From positions 126,863,530 through 126,927,529 of the forward strand of contig OZ024931.1 of NCBI GenBank assembly GCA_964017235.1: a DNA stretch of 64,000 nucleotides. Direction: 5' to 3'. Below the pieces are notes generated by a model, which ran no database searches, was not told where the DNA came from, and saw only the letters and a program-made list of their open reading frames with translations. This stretch comes from Sabellastarte sp. h YS-2021. Its lineage: Eukaryota > Annelida > Polychaeta > Sabellida > Sabellidae. Positions 49,501 through 56,328 of the stretch are shown piece by piece. The translations under genes were made by a program, and so were the position numbers. The stretch's first letter is position 1; the number at the start of each line of letters is the position of its first letter.

Positions 49501-52152
49501 TATGTGGACCTTGTATGCAGTTGTCTATACAGGGAATGTAAAATTAAAGCACTTTTGAAATATGAATATACACCTTTAAACCCAAAACAATTAAATCAGT
49601 ATTATACATTGTAGTATATGGGTATATTTAGTGTTAGCATTACAAAATTTTGTTGTATTAAAATGATATGAAGATTGAAGTGTTTAATTTTTTCACAGGG
49701 ATCAATATTTAAAATATGCAGGGATTCAAGTTAAAAGTTGAAAACTTTTTTTCTCAAACATTTGTAACTGCTCTATTAGCAAAGTTCAGATTGAGTTGTT
49801 GTGTTGGTTTGACTCTACTGAGAGTGAACGATGTAGTTCTGCAGTAACTGTACTTACTAGATCAATATACAGGTTTCACTGGAATTTGAGGAATATACAG
49901 GTTTTATTGTACTCATATAAATACGCTGAAATAGCTTCCTTAATACTGTGCACTCTGAACCACCCAACATACAGAGACATCCGAATCAAAGCCTATAAGA
50001 AAGTCAAAGAGTCAGAGAAATTAAATGCCAGGTAAGTGAACACTTGTGTTATTTTGATTAGATATAATGGTGTTGGGAATGACAGGCAGGTGAGGTACTC
50101 GTACTTAGCAGACAGAGCAGTGTCCAGACAGTATTAAAGTGTTGAGAACATTGAAACTACAAGTTGAATGTGTTATCTGGATTGTTATCTGGTCCCATGT
50201 AAAATCATATGAAAATTCAATACATTTATAGATGGGAACAGTTGAGACAATTCATTGTAGTAACCAGATATAATTTTATTTGGCTGTAGGCCTGTGATGG
50301 AGCCCCGGTTGCTTGAAAATGGTTCATCTTTGTTGAAAAACTGAGTAGAAACTAGCAAACTGGGTACCTGTAAAACTACTAAAATGTTGCTTATTTTCAT
50401 AAATAACATGGGTGTAACCAAATATTCAGCCAGATTTATACTTCCAGTATTAGTTTTTCATGCAGTTTTATTTCTTTTCACAAGTATTTACAAATTTAAA
50501 ATAAAAATAAATTTTGCATTATCTGCCCTGTTTAATTCATTGACACTTCCTGATGGTTACAAGTAAAATGCGGATACCCGGTTTCAGGATGGCTATAGAA
50601 CAGTTATCCTGTGGAAAAGTAAATTGCACCGCCCCCCCATCCCCCCAGGGGATGATTTGCTGAAGTTCAATTAACATGATTTAGATAACTTAAGTTTTAG
50701 GGGGAATATTCCTGGGAAATCCACTCTTGGCGGAGGTAGATTTTCCCAATAATGCGAGGGATAATTTCCTACGAGATCCTCCCCGTTGGGATTTTCAGGG
50801 TAAAGGTCTGCTTCCTGCTTATGCAAAGACTGAAGGATGATAAGCTTTGTTTATCTGCCTCCTGTCTCACGTCACTTCACAAGTGATGGACATAACCACA
50901 AGAACATGCAATTCTCTGTGCTAGAGTGGTGCACACCTAAATTTGAAGCATCCAACACTTCCAAGCGTAGGCGTATTGAGTTGTCTTGGATATTCAAATT
51001 GCACTCTCTGGCCCCTATTGGCATTAACCAATTTGTGTGAATCTTCTTGGTTATTATCTTGATTACAATGCACTCAGTAATCACCCCTTCTCTCTTCCGG
51101 GATTTTCAGGGTGGAGGATTTCATGGTACACCAGCCCTGTTTTTCTTCCCGAGGCTCACCCCAAAATCGCTGCTCTGTAGAATAAACAGTGAACCTTGTT
51201 GAATCTTGTGTCTCATTTTTGTTCATGAAGGCGATGTGAGAAGGAGGCACGTCAGCGTCAGAAGTTTGTTATGAAGCAGAAAGCTGTACACTCGGAGTAC
51301 ATGAGAAAAGAGGGCGCTCTGCTCTCACAAAAACGTGAAGTGAAAAGACTCAGTGATCTCATCATGCTGGAGTTAAAGGTGAGAGAAATCAAGACCATTA
51401 AATCAACAACAGTTATTGTATAGACACTAAGCAAAATGCCATATACTCTTAGTATATGTACTGAAAGACTGTTCTGCTGTAACAAAAATGTGAAAGGGCT
51501 CATTGAAGTCTTCACTCTGAAGTTAAAGATGAGAGATAAAAACTCTATTTTGAACACAAAAGCAATTATATAGGACAGTGTAGGGAGACGGGTGAGGGCG
51601 GTGAAATCATTAAAACAAAGTGTCAAGAGGTGAAGATATCACAGTGATTTGTTACATTAGATTTAATGGCCAGAAAATTTAGAAATTGTGTTGAATTCAG
51701 CATGCAGGAGTATTTTTCCAGGAAATGTGTGAAAAAGATAGTCTCTTTTATTGATTTTATTTTTGTCAATGTTGAATTTGAATTCTAAGGCATTTATAGG
51801 CCAAACATTTGTGTTAGTTCCACAGGTTAAAAACCTCAGTATATTTTCATCAGATTTTTACCAGCCATTTAAAAATAAAAGCCACATAAATGAAAATGTC
51901 TTACATTTAGCCCTAGTTTCAATATGATAGACCAAACAGATAACACTGTTGCAAAGAGTTCTTTCTTACCAAGACTGGCTGTTTTATCCTTGAGAATTGA
52001 TGCAGGTTTTTCTTTGCAAGAGATTCCAGTCAACTCAATAATCAATAGTATGTTAACTTCTCTTTTCTTCCTATTTACAGAAAGATCAAGACTCTGTATC
52101 AGCTGGAGCCGCACAGGCCCTGGAAACAGCATTGTTATCACAGGAAGTGTAG
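3148..52152 (+). CDS. FAM227-family (FWWh domain) protein gene, 18-exon model
   Basis: Spliced gene of about 49 kb. Exon model: 3148-3220, 3878-3971, 4852-4940, 5671-5697, 13451-13521, 20480-20518, 21010-21123, 22154-22165, 24457-24519, 25815-25955, 37974-38100, 38848-38967, 40592-41023, 41841-41923, 48200-48357, 49954-50031, 51231-51378, 52081-52152. All phases join and the total is 1941 nt. Family evidence: DTFWYLFL block (FWW-type motif of FAM227), then AHNYV, then FLSQALYSAYCYTFP, then GIKPAPR, then a Ser/Lys-rich linker, then SPLVAQFLKMQ, RTE..LPP..PTYRD and a charged, probably coiled-coil C-terminus. FAM227A and FAM227B are known in animals, but molecular function is unknown; I cannot choose between them. 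The second W of FWW is Y here. All introns are GT-AG except 48358-49953 (AT-AC). Introns hold nearly all the transposons described below. The family call is sure from exon 6 onward; the first five exons are tentative. Confidence 0.85.
3878..3971 (+). CDS. FAM227-like exon 2
   Basis: Acceptor aatttag, donor gtaaag. The frame reads FLVGSIDQVNKKVSKLDRKL followed by QKYTALVVESR, a basic, heptad-like N-terminal stretch. Phase 1 in, phase 2 out. No stop occurs in the used frame, although the other frames are closed. Confidence 0.55.
4852..4940 (+). CDS. FAM227-like exon 3
   Basis: Acceptor attatcag, strong donor gtgagt. After the split AGG codon it reads STDKTEESTDYTFFMHLQDE and then AQADDYEKR, an acidic segment. 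Phase 2 in, phase 1 out, which fits both neighbours. Confidence 0.55.
5671..5697 (+). CDS. FAM227-like exon 4 (27-nt candidate)
   Basis: A pyrimidine-rich acceptor (tctatctctttgttacag) precedes 27 nt reading REMNDQSS with split codons on both sides; donor gttaagtaag. It is phase-neutral (phase 1 in and out), so the model works with or without it. It could be a cassette exon or chance. Confidence 0.3.
6200..6515 (+). mobile_element. L2/CR1-like LINE, 3' end fragment
   Basis: A short remnant of the reverse-transcriptase C-terminus (WNRQ..., then a LAKNLF-like stretch and stop) is followed by a 3' UTR ending gcgctatataaatg and a (TTCTA)n tail at 6494-6513. The gcgctatataaat motif also ends the LINE at 30749-33692 on the opposite strand, which supports the same group. 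Confidence 0.65.
7297..7322. repeat. Terminal hairpin (GTATCCCC family)
   Basis: GTATCCCC at 7297-7304 pairs with GGGGATAC at 7315-7322 around gacgcgaagt. Related to the hairpin at 34541, which has an extra GAC/GTC pair and a GAAA loop. Confidence 0.8.
8397..8978. mobile_element. PIF/Harbinger-like MITE nested in satellite
   Basis: 582 bp with a short terminal inverted repeat (CTCTTTCG / CGAAAGAG) flanked by the 3-bp duplication TTA (8394-8396 and 8979-8981). Removing it restores the satellite phrase ttttgttaaaatatgtt found intact elsewhere in the array. TTA/TAA duplications are typical of PIF/Harbinger. It has no transposase. Confidence 0.75.
10446..13450 (+). other. Intron 4/5 sequence without recognised gene
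   Basis: A small diverged tandem duplication (unit about 103 bp, gtcatgggctgc) lies at 10448-10628. The rest is AT-rich intron with no coding signal that I trust. Confidence 0.5.
13451..13521 (+). CDS. FAM227-like exon 5
   Basis: Acceptor tttattacag, donor gtaaat. Reads LLSKPSERVKNIHKISMTPS then KAT, a basic linker. Phase 1 in, phase 0 out, matching exons 3/4 and 6. It lies just upstream of the hairpin-capped 169-bp array. Confidence 0.6.
13735..19965. mobile_element. Hairpin-capped satellite element with 169-bp array
   Basis: A near-perfect palindrome of TCCACCCCCC/GGGGGGTGGA (13735-13761), a gtccgatgtccggcgtccgg-type stretch, then two diverged units (about 13850-14160), then the 169-bp array. 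The right edge fades into diverged units from 19690 and stops near 19965. No coding capacity. Confidence 0.7.
14167..19965. repeat. 169-bp satellite with higher-order structure
   Basis: About 34 head-to-tail units of 169 bp. Variants recur every five units: the aggggatcta variant starts at 14571, 15408, 16253, 17098 and 17943, a spacing of 845 bp (837 for the first pair because of a short deletion near 14646). Other variants (ttaactgtgcg at 15533 and 17223; gacacacag at 16417 and 18107) recur at 1690 bp, so a ten-unit block is duplicated almost exactly. Each unit holds aaaatggcggccatttt. Edge units are more diverged than central ones. Many overlapping open frames on both strands are by-products of the repeat. 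Confidence 0.95.
19966..21009 (+). other. Intron sequence around exon 6
   Basis: Nothing recognised outside exon 6 (20480-20518). Confidence 0.5.
20480..20518 (+). CDS. FAM227-like exon 6
   Basis: Acceptor aaattgcag, donor gtaagt. Thirteen whole codons read VEKVDKTKPKFVE. Phase 0 on both sides. Confidence 0.65.
21010..21123 (+). CDS. FAM227-like exon 7
   Basis: Acceptor gtttttcag, donor gtaagta. Thirty-eight codons read LHQFPGFSPKELTPLPNGIV and onward to VAEAQTKLKKT. The FPGF...LP.G spacing is the segment expected just before the FWWh domain in FAM227 proteins. Confidence 0.85.
21124..24195 (+). other. Intron sequence; possible hAT-like MITE at 22640-23055
   Basis: Holds the 12-nt microexon candidate (22154-22165). 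At about 22640-23055, two diverged inverted ends (caatatcgatca near the left, gatcgatattgaagttgca near the right, ending tccatcccta) suggest an old hAT-like MITE. Otherwise nothing seen. Confidence 0.4.
22154..22165 (+). CDS. FAM227-like exon 8 (12-nt microexon candidate)
   Basis: A pyrimidine tract and cag at 22151-22153 are followed by 12 nt coding E-L-F-S and a textbook gtaagt donor at 22166. It is phase 0 on both sides, so it inserts four codons between exons 7 and 9 (KKT-ELFS-PLYRPEF) without shifting the frame. Confidence 0.5.
24196..24402. mobile_element. Short MITE with 20-bp terminal inverted repeats
   Basis: tatatgttacaggcaaactg at the left and its complement at 24383-24402. Internal palindromic repeats of gcatttcgcgaaatgcc. 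207 bp, non-coding, superfamily not determined. Confidence 0.75.
24457..24519 (+). CDS. FAM227-like exon 9
   Basis: Acceptor attttcag, donor gtaaga. Twenty-one codons read PLYRPEFERLFYSQMSQAIL plus Q, leading straight into the FWW block of exon 10. Confidence 0.85.
24520..25110 (+). other. Intron sequence without recognised gene
   Basis: A possible fragment of another MITE ends in cttttgtgaatgcgccccag near 24950. Nothing else seen. Confidence 0.4.
25111..25466. mobile_element. Possible hAT-like MITE
   Basis: Left end gggctgggacgggt and right end with cgggtaaccg...gcagcccag are imperfect inverted repeats. Such ends are common in hAT MITEs, but I could not find a clean 8-bp target duplication. 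Confidence 0.45.
25815..25955 (+). CDS. FAM227-like exon 10 (FWW-motif exon)
   Basis: Acceptor cttgttgcag, donor gttagt. Forty-seven codons start DTFWYLFLDKW and include FNRVAHNYVKMI. This is the diagnostic FWWh block of FAM227; the second aromatic is Y instead of W. Confidence 0.95.
25956..27671 (+). other. Intron sequence without recognised gene
   Basis: AT-rich intron. Two diverged copies of a phrase with catgggtcaaactacag / tatgggtcaaattgggg lie at 27210-27390. Nothing else seen. Confidence 0.4.
27672..27704. repeat. Terminal hairpin (ATCTCCC family)
   Basis: ATCTCCC/GGGAGAT outer stem and CCGGGC/GCCCGG inner stem around a TTTA loop, with a small internal loop. Confidence 0.85.
27672..30748. 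mobile_element. Hairpin-capped satellite element, left part (321-bp and 133-bp repeats)
   Basis: Starts with the hairpin at 27672-27704 and a tgtgtgtg/tgcgtgcg stretch. About seven units of 321 bp follow (27900-30130), each with taactccaaaactattgcag and ggtacatagtttggggtt, then 133-bp units from about 30225. The array is broken at 30748 by a LINE and resumes at 33693. Both unit types are related to those of the 7297-10445 element. Confidence 0.8.
30852..32190. repeat. Two hairpin-capped 168-bp tandem arrays
   Basis: Hairpins at 30852-30881 and 31619-31648 (TAGGCGGGTTG / CAACCCGCCTA) each start an array: first a gtccgtctgtccg stretch, then units with ctctaactttaaaacggtt and caaattcaaacttcacagg. 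Unit spacing is 167-168 bp in the first array (30954, 31121, 31289). Because 168 is 3 x 56, a minus-strand frame stays open over three units; this is not a gene. Confidence 0.85.
32247..32445. mobile_element. 199-bp palindromic MITE
   Basis: Ends tgattaggtgcc and ggcacctaatca are perfect inverted repeats. A second inner pair, gtaagtatatgctata (32281) and its complement (32385-32400), is also perfect. Non-coding. Confidence 0.75.
32609..33692 (-). pseudogene. LINE reverse transcriptase C-terminal fragment (L2/CR1-like)
   Basis: The frame reads from a truncated start (ALDWFRTYLTGRTQSVVVD), with a frameshift near 33622, then CVPQGSGLGPDLY, the catalytic MYADD (HMYADDTQL), NWMSNNRLKLNEEKTEF, the NLGVIID block and the C-terminal LPDDIRNIELPLDIFKKKL. 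These are the later palm and thumb motifs of Jockey-superfamily reverse transcriptases. The fingers domain, endonuclease and ORF1 are absent, so the copy is dead on arrival. The frame from 33631 to 32609 is otherwise open, indicating moderate age. Confidence 0.85.
33693..34510. repeat. 133-bp satellite, right part after the LINE
   Basis: Six units with tctctaaaagtattgcggat and cacctactcaaaatgagtaa, continuing the array broken at 30748. Confidence 0.85.
34541..36600. mobile_element. Hairpin-capped satellite element (about 324-bp repeats)
   Basis: Hairpin at 34541-34569 (TATATCCCC, bulged A, GAC, GAAA loop, GTC, GGGGATATA), then gtccgtcgcgccgccgccg. Five to six diverged units of about 324 bp follow, with cctgtaacttggaaatggt and gaagtttcaaactgtatta. 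Fades out near 36600. No coding capacity. Confidence 0.75.
36601..37973 (+). other. Intron sequence with one local duplication
   Basis: A 135-bp segment (aaataatattttatttgt ... catcaatcatttaaata) is duplicated at about 37330-37430 and 37465-37565. Nothing else recognised before exon 11. Confidence 0.55.
37974..38100 (+). CDS. FAM227-like exon 11
   Basis: Acceptor tattctag, donor gtgtgt. Reads DYPSFLSQALYSAYCYTFPD and ends VYQWVAG. The FLSQALY...FP signature is highly characteristic of FAM227. The intron before it (12 kb) holds several nested repeats. Confidence 0.95.
38101..38847 (+). other. Intron between exons 11 and 12
   Basis: AT-rich; nothing recognised. The open frame near 38385-38708 shows no coding motif. 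Confidence 0.5.
38848..38967 (+). CDS. FAM227-like exon 12
   Basis: Acceptor cttttag, donor gtgagt. Phase 1 in, phase 1 out. Reads IKPAPRIWNKWNLDRLEPDN then a charged helix. The G of GIKPAPR is split across the intron, as expected for continuous coding. Confidence 0.95.
39222..40232. mobile_element. Satellite-bearing element, copy 3
   Basis: Hairpin at 39226-39256 (TACCCTACAGCC / GGCTGTCGGGGCA), about four 146-bp units (39320-39880), then a shorter right part ending ggctgtggggtacgggaatc and gatgcta(T)5. Same family as copies 1 and 2, and again inserted between T runs. Confidence 0.7.
40592..41023 (+). CDS. FAM227-like exon 13 (long disordered linker)
   Basis: Acceptor atcttctag, donor gtaagt. 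It has 432 nt, phase 1 in and out. It begins SILDFSFLEQPPSYISG and continues as a Ser/Asn/Lys/Glu-rich stretch with low-complexity SSLKSKKSR and GEVKEDVS segments. It is probably an unstructured linker between the FWWh region and the C-terminal block. Confidence 0.9.
41024..41840 (+). repeat. Intron with palindromic repeats
   Basis: Inverted repeat gtacgctg (41189) / cagcgtac (41283), and a longer palindrome at 41591-41722 (ataggaataaaagaca ... tgtcttttattcctat with atgctttatgatgg inside). Probably MITE ends; boundaries unclear. Confidence 0.5.
41841..41923 (+). CDS. FAM227-like exon 14
   Basis: Acceptor ttggtttcag, donor gtaaga. Reads THRSKGSVVNFASKSSLGHR then TKHPLSE. Phase 1 in, phase 0 out. 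Continues the basic linker. Confidence 0.8.
42085..43123. mobile_element. pogo/Tigger-like remnant
   Basis: Left end gggaccttgtttatccaaac and right end gcaaggttctgctgtac are diverged inverted repeats of the form cagYagaaccttgYttatcc seen in pogo/Tigger elements. Inner ggatatccaaa / ttggataatccaa support this. No transposase frame remains. Interrupted by the MITE at 42563-42810. Confidence 0.5.
42563..42810. mobile_element. 248-bp MITE with 5-bp CCAGG duplication
   Basis: Perfect 23-bp inverted repeats (GGCGGTATTCACTAACATTC..., right end at 42788-42810) flanked by CCAGG at 42558-42562 and 42811-42815. Alternatively the repeats are 25 bp with no duplication. Superfamily undetermined. Confidence 0.75.
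43414..43557. repeat. 144-bp near-perfect palindrome
   Basis: Arms of about 60 bp (aggaataacgcc ... caaaccatggtaaaattctg) close on a centre of AAACCCC, AGGC, GAA loop, GCCT, GGGGTTT. Confidence 0.85.
43558..43950. mobile_element. Possible MITE beside the palindrome
   Basis: tctaacatgaca near 43560 and tgtcatgttaga at 43938-43949 form an inverted pair. The right part has gaccaatcagaatcgcg. The palindrome and this segment may be one element. Confidence 0.45.
45160..45580 (+). repeat. About 85-bp imperfect tandem repeats in the DIRS leader
   Basis: Five diverged units with gaccagacc, ccaaccaggct and gaagcagtta lie upstream of the reverse transcriptase. They produce open frames with repeated SEAVT / KEAVT / TEAVT, which I read as repeat by-products or gag decay. 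Confidence 0.6.
45708..46178 (+). pseudogene. DIRS reverse transcriptase fragment
   Basis: Contains TDFKDAYFHISI, CHFKALPFGLS, FTMIVMEV and the catalytic YLDDSLVR (Y-L-D-D). The spacing matches the DIRS group: DAYFHI, then LPFGL, then QYLDD. The frame breaks soon after 46178. Confidence 0.85.
46432..46875 (+). pseudogene. DIRS RNase H fragment with microsatellite expansion
   Basis: After a C/CA-rich microsatellite (46482-46564) the frame reads LQIFADALRPGLGVHL, then LELKVVILALKEFQ, then ILIATDNTTVIAYINKEG. The D..., E..., TDN pattern matches DIRS RNase H. A stop follows at 46873. Confidence 0.8.
46482..46564 (+). repeat. Poly-C / (CA)n microsatellite
   Basis: C runs with single A interruptions, followed by about 25 CA units. 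Confidence 0.95.
47380..47560 (+). pseudogene. DIRS tyrosine recombinase fragment
   Basis: Reads SHDIRAFAASTAF, stop, then AGLSLEQILSACHWKSHNTF and TQLYLKDVAWA. The H-x-x-R box, the later H (SHNTF) and the catalytic tyrosine in QLYL are present. One in-frame TGA at about 47434. Confidence 0.8.
48200..48357 (+). CDS. FAM227-like exon 15
   Basis: Acceptor atattacag. Reads SHPACRGPDFVRSAFNTYGQ, then SPLVAQFLKMQNLQPESG, then VQRTEVENLPP. The end at 48357 is set by an AT-AC U12-type donor (atatccttt at 48358). A GT at 48341 would also fit locally but would cut off the ENLPP block. SPLV and RTE..LPP are conserved FAM227 C-terminal features. Confidence 0.9.
48358..49953 (+). other. U12-type (minor spliceosome) AT-AC intron
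   Basis: Donor ATATCCTTT exactly matches the U12 AT-AC consensus. The branch-site match TTCCTTAAT at 49936-49944 lies about 10 nt before the AC at 49952-49953, within the usual U12 spacing. The exon phases (2 then 1 nt) rejoin a CCT proline codon. The remaining intron sequence shows no gene. Confidence 0.85.
49954..50031 (+). CDS. FAM227-like exon 16
   Basis: Starts one base into a split proline codon after the AC acceptor of a U12-type intron (branch-site match ttccttaat at 49936-49944). Reads LNHPTYRDIRIKAYKKVKES then EKLNA; donor gtaagt. PTYRD follows LPPL as in the family. Confidence 0.85.
50568..51225 (+). repeat. Unclassified repeat-like insertion in intron 16
   Basis: Differs from its surroundings (g/c-richer; two copies of gggattttcagggt at about 50789 and 51099; an aataaacagtgaaccttg tail). 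It could be an old LTR or SINE. No termini were identified. Confidence 0.3.
51231..51378 (+). CDS. FAM227-like exon 17
   Basis: Acceptor gttcatgaag, donor gtgaga. After the split AGG codon it reads RCEKEARQRQKFVMKQKAVH and on to KRLSDLIMLELK. It is strongly charged, probably coiled coil. Phase 2 in, phase 0 out. Confidence 0.85.
52081..52152 (+). CDS. FAM227-like exon 18 (terminal coding exon)
   Basis: Acceptor cctatttacag. Reads KDQDSVSAGAAQALETALLS then QEV and stop TAG at 52150. The 3' untranslated region follows. Confidence 0.8.
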   Translation, partial: KDQDSVSAGAAQALETALLSQEV

Positions 52153-55100
52153 CCATGACAACACAAGCATCCTATAAACTGTTACACATCAAACATTGGG
52201 GAGGGAGTGAAAAGTGTTTCTCATTTTGTAAATATAGAACAAAAAATGGGAATTGGAATCATTTCAGTTGTTGAAATTAAATTTATCATCACAAATCTAG
52301 CTTACTTGTTACAAGTCAGAAGCTGTATTGGTTCCTGTCTCAGTGCAACCCACACAGAAACTGCTACAGAAAGTCACTACTTTTTGCACTTAAATAACAT
52401 ATTTTATGGTTCAGTTATTCTAAATTAAATTAGAGATGTTTCATACAGTATTCTCCCTGATTTATCACCTGGTTAAATCCTATGGACTTGAATCAGATAT
52501 CTCTTACAGCTAAAATATAGGAGAACCTCTATTCATTGAAGCTATATGGTCAATGTATTCCATCTCACTAAAGTACATTCTCCACATAAGATATTCGTAT
52601 TGTGACCAGAGCAAGAGTCCATTGAAGTTCTTCTACTCAGATTGTTTCATTTTACCATGATCTCTCAACTCCTGAAGAGAATGTAATGGCACTAAAAAAT
52701 GAATAATCGTGTTGTCTTTCAAAGAAAAATTTAATCTTTGTTATTCTGTGCACTGTCAATAGTAAACAAAAATAGTTTTCTTCTTAGTTTTTATCGCCAG
52801 ATGTATGTGATTTTCTGAATCACATGTTGATGTGGTAAAGCTTCTGGTGAAAATTTTAAACACAGCAGATTGCGAGTTATTCAGAGATTAATTATTATAT
52901 TATACATATATGGTTAAAATAGTTTAACCTTCTTGCTCAGAATCTCAGACAACAATCAGAAAATCTATCATTTCTGAAGAAAAAAAATTATGTTTTAAAA
53001 AAGTTGAATCAAGGTTCTCAATAATTCATATTATTCAACTAAGGTGACATTGTAAACAAGGCTTACGGTACAACATTCCACTGGTGTTAAGCGAAATTGT
53101 CTGAAGTTACTTCGTTGGGATGATGTACTTGTTTGAAGGTATAAATGAATTTGCTTTTATATTGGATGAAATTGTACCAATTTGACTTCAACCAAAGAAG
53201 GTAAAAATGTGATATTGACAGTATTATTGTAAATATTAAATACATGTGCCAATAAATGTGTTGTGCCAATATTATATGATTCAGTGTAAAATAAAAAATA
53301 ATTTAAAAAAAAAACACTTAAAACTCTTGCAACTGTGATATTTTGTTGATGTTTTGTTATTGTGTGAGTTTTTGTTCTTGAATAAAGTTGTATCATAATG
53401 AATTGAACAAGTATAATTCATGGTTTTAAGGAACTTCAAAGAATAGTAAATTTCACCAAACGTCAACAGTAAATTTCACTAAAAGTCCCACTCTTTACCC
53501 CACAGCCCTTCAGGGCTAAATAAAACAGCCAATATTTTGCATGGTTTTAATTTTTTAACACTCATGATCTATAATCAGAGTTTATACTTTATCTAATGAT
53601 GTCAGGCTTGACCTGCTTCCAATATAGGTATGTTACAAGTTACAGTGAGTTTGACAATGTATGGATGAATTGTTTTCTTTGATATTATATTTATAGAACA
53701 GATTGCATGAATATTTATAAATAATTGTGGATGTACTGTGTGCACATATAAACTGCAGTGTGATATTTATGTGATTACCAGTAGTCTTGTGACCTATGTT
53801 GGTTTTGGATATTGTTATTTCTTTGGTATTTTCTCCTTTAAGTATTTGAGAAATGTGCAACTTTGAACTTTTGAAATGTCAGATGTAATGTAGAGTGATA
53901 TTCTGTTAAGTGATATTTAGAATTGTTTAAGTTGTAAATGAATTTATTTGTATTTATTTTTAAATAAACATCAGAATAAATTGGACTTCTTTCATGCAAA
54001 CATGGTGAACATTTATATTTCGTACAGACCTGTCATTTGTCTGTCTGTTTCATTGACTTAATTGTGAGTTGTCAAATCCACCACATACAATGAAGCCATG
54101 TTAAGTTGAAACTCGTGGTGAGGGGGATGAACCATAAAGTTATGTCTACTTAGCCAGGATCCATGGAAAAGTCTCTCAGGATCTAATATCTACTTTTACT
54201 TAAAAATCAACTTTCAATTTACAGGGATCTGCACTTGAACCTATGAAGAGGCCAATATATAATGGCATTTACTCTAACATCAAGAAACACAGGCTTGCCA
54301 TTTTAATCATAAAAACTTACAAATTAACAGAAAACCTCATATAAAAGGATGGATAATGTTGAATAAGCTGATAATGTTGAATAAGCCACAGTTTTTGGTT
54401 TCACATTGGTTCTACGACATTTCCTTGTAAATGTTAAAGTCCTCTACATTTATCTTAAAATTAGTACATTTGTGAAGCTTTAAACAATTTTTATTTGCTA
54501 CTCTTGTTATTTGATCTGTATTTTGCAGGTACATGTAACTGATGTTACAGAAATGCCCTACGACTACATTGAGGTGACCTTAAACTCCCAGTAATGATTG
54601 TCATGGCAACACGTTCTTCTGTTTCATGAACTTATAAATATTTTTGTCAGTGCTTTACATTCCACACCACCGCACAAACTGGCAGTGTGGAAAATTTGCC
54701 AAGACCTGCAGACCGAGGCCGGCAAATATGTGGTCAGGAGAATTTGTCTCCACTTGGACTGGTAGTCCAAAAAAATTTACTAGTGCCAATCCACCAGTCC
54801 ATGACCTCAGTCTACTTGTGTTTAGCTTTTATATGCATATTGCATGATCATATTACGGTTTGGATGTTTTAAATATTGCCCAAACGTACTTATTTGTAAC
54901 CTGTGACTCACTTGAAATTCTATCTGCTACAATGGGAAGTTGTAAAAGTAAAATCCTTAATGAATTTGGATATGACTTTAACAGTGGTTAATCTGCAACA
55001 AAAGAGACCCAAAGGTGCAACAACCAAGATTCAAGTAAAAAGAATTAAGAGAGATATAAGAATCATAATTTTATTTTCAGACAATGTAATTAACAATACA

Positions 55101-55212
55101 GTGATGCAATAGTACATCGTAAATAGAATAATACAGCACTTGAATGCAAAAGTGTTACGATCTGTAACATAGGACTCAAAAAAAAAAATTACTGGGACAC
55201 CATTTTTATTAA
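52153..55212 (+). other. 3' UTR and downstream region
   Basis: The 3' UTR probably ends near 53390 or 53985. A 22-bp stub of the satellite-element hairpin (ttaccccacagcccttcagg) lies at 53496-53517. No further gene recognised. Confidence 0.5.
53381..53386 (+). terminator. Candidate poly(A) signal of the FAM227-like gene
   Basis: AATAAA 1.2 kb after the stop codon. Further AATAAA hexamers lie at 53251, 53963 and 53975, so the real 3' end cannot be fixed from sequence alone. Confidence 0.4.
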
Positions 55213-55627
55213 AGCTGAAACGATTAGCAAATTTTGGTAGCCGGGTAGTCACTTGCATTAACCGTCGACTAACCGATTAATTGTTTCTGACATTTAGCAT
55301 GTATGAGAAATACCGAAAACGTGTGTTCCGGATGTAAACAAACAAAATGGCAGATCGCGAGATGCTGAAAAGACAAGAATTCACCAGATTGTTGAGTAAA
55401 TTGTCCAATAATGTAATATTTTGATATTTTAAAAATAAAATGCATATAAAATACTTTAATTTGATAGGTTTTAAGGTCATAACTCGAGATACTCGTAGTC
55501 CCAACGATCGCGTAAATCCGCTATGGGGTGATATACACAGGAAAACAATTAACCGACTTCATAATATTGGCGTCGACTAATGCTTTGATAACCTACTAAT
55601 CGACTAGTACGAATAATCGTTTCAGCT
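55213..55627. mobile_element. hAT-like MITE
   Basis: agctgaaacgatta at 55213 and taatcgtttcagct at 55614-55627 are perfect inverted ends, with further matches (gtcgactaa...) inside. The inner region carries an ATG reading MADREMLKRQEF that I do not interpret as a gene. No clear 8-bp duplication. Confidence 0.65.
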
Positions 55628-56328
55628 ATAATTTTTATGTCAGCTGAACAACTCGAGAAGTACAAGGCCCAGAGCCATCCTGTTACTTTTAAAAGATACT
55701 TTATCTATTGAGGATGATAAATCGAAAAAAAATTCATGCAGATCTGTCTGTTTATCTGTTCCCCAGAGCCATTACAAGTGAGGTACCCGCACCCAAAGTG
55801 TGAACATTTCAACACTTTAACACAATTTTTCTCATTGACTATTGAAGGGATTTGTCTCTTATCTTGCATATATGTACCAGGCCATAAGTTGATTACCATG
55901 TGTGAGTATCCGGCCTGGGTCTTTTTTAATAATCTTTTTATAAATTTTTGAAATAATTTTTAAATGCATTAAAATCTTAAATATCTTAAAACTTGAAAAG
56001 TATTGCATTTCGAGCACATGTGAGCTGATTGCCACAAATCCTAAGTTGAAAAAGAAATGTCTAAGGCGTTGATATATAAAGTCCTTGAGAAGACCTGTAG
56101 GGTAAGGTGACCTTATACTCCACAAGATTAGACAGTGATGTGACTCGTTTGCTGTCCCACAAAATGGCGGACAATTATAAGAAATTCCTTCTTTCCACTA
56201 TGAAGAGAGGAGGTAGACGGGACCCATCTTGCTAAATTCATTAACTTATATTGGCATATGACTAGCATTTTAACAGTAGGTTACCAAAATGATACTGTAT
56301 TGAATTTTCTGCTGACTGCTGACATCTA

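Noticed and set aside
55333..55380. ATG reading MADREMLKRQEF in good context
   Set aside because: It lies inside a MITE and has no continuation or splice support.
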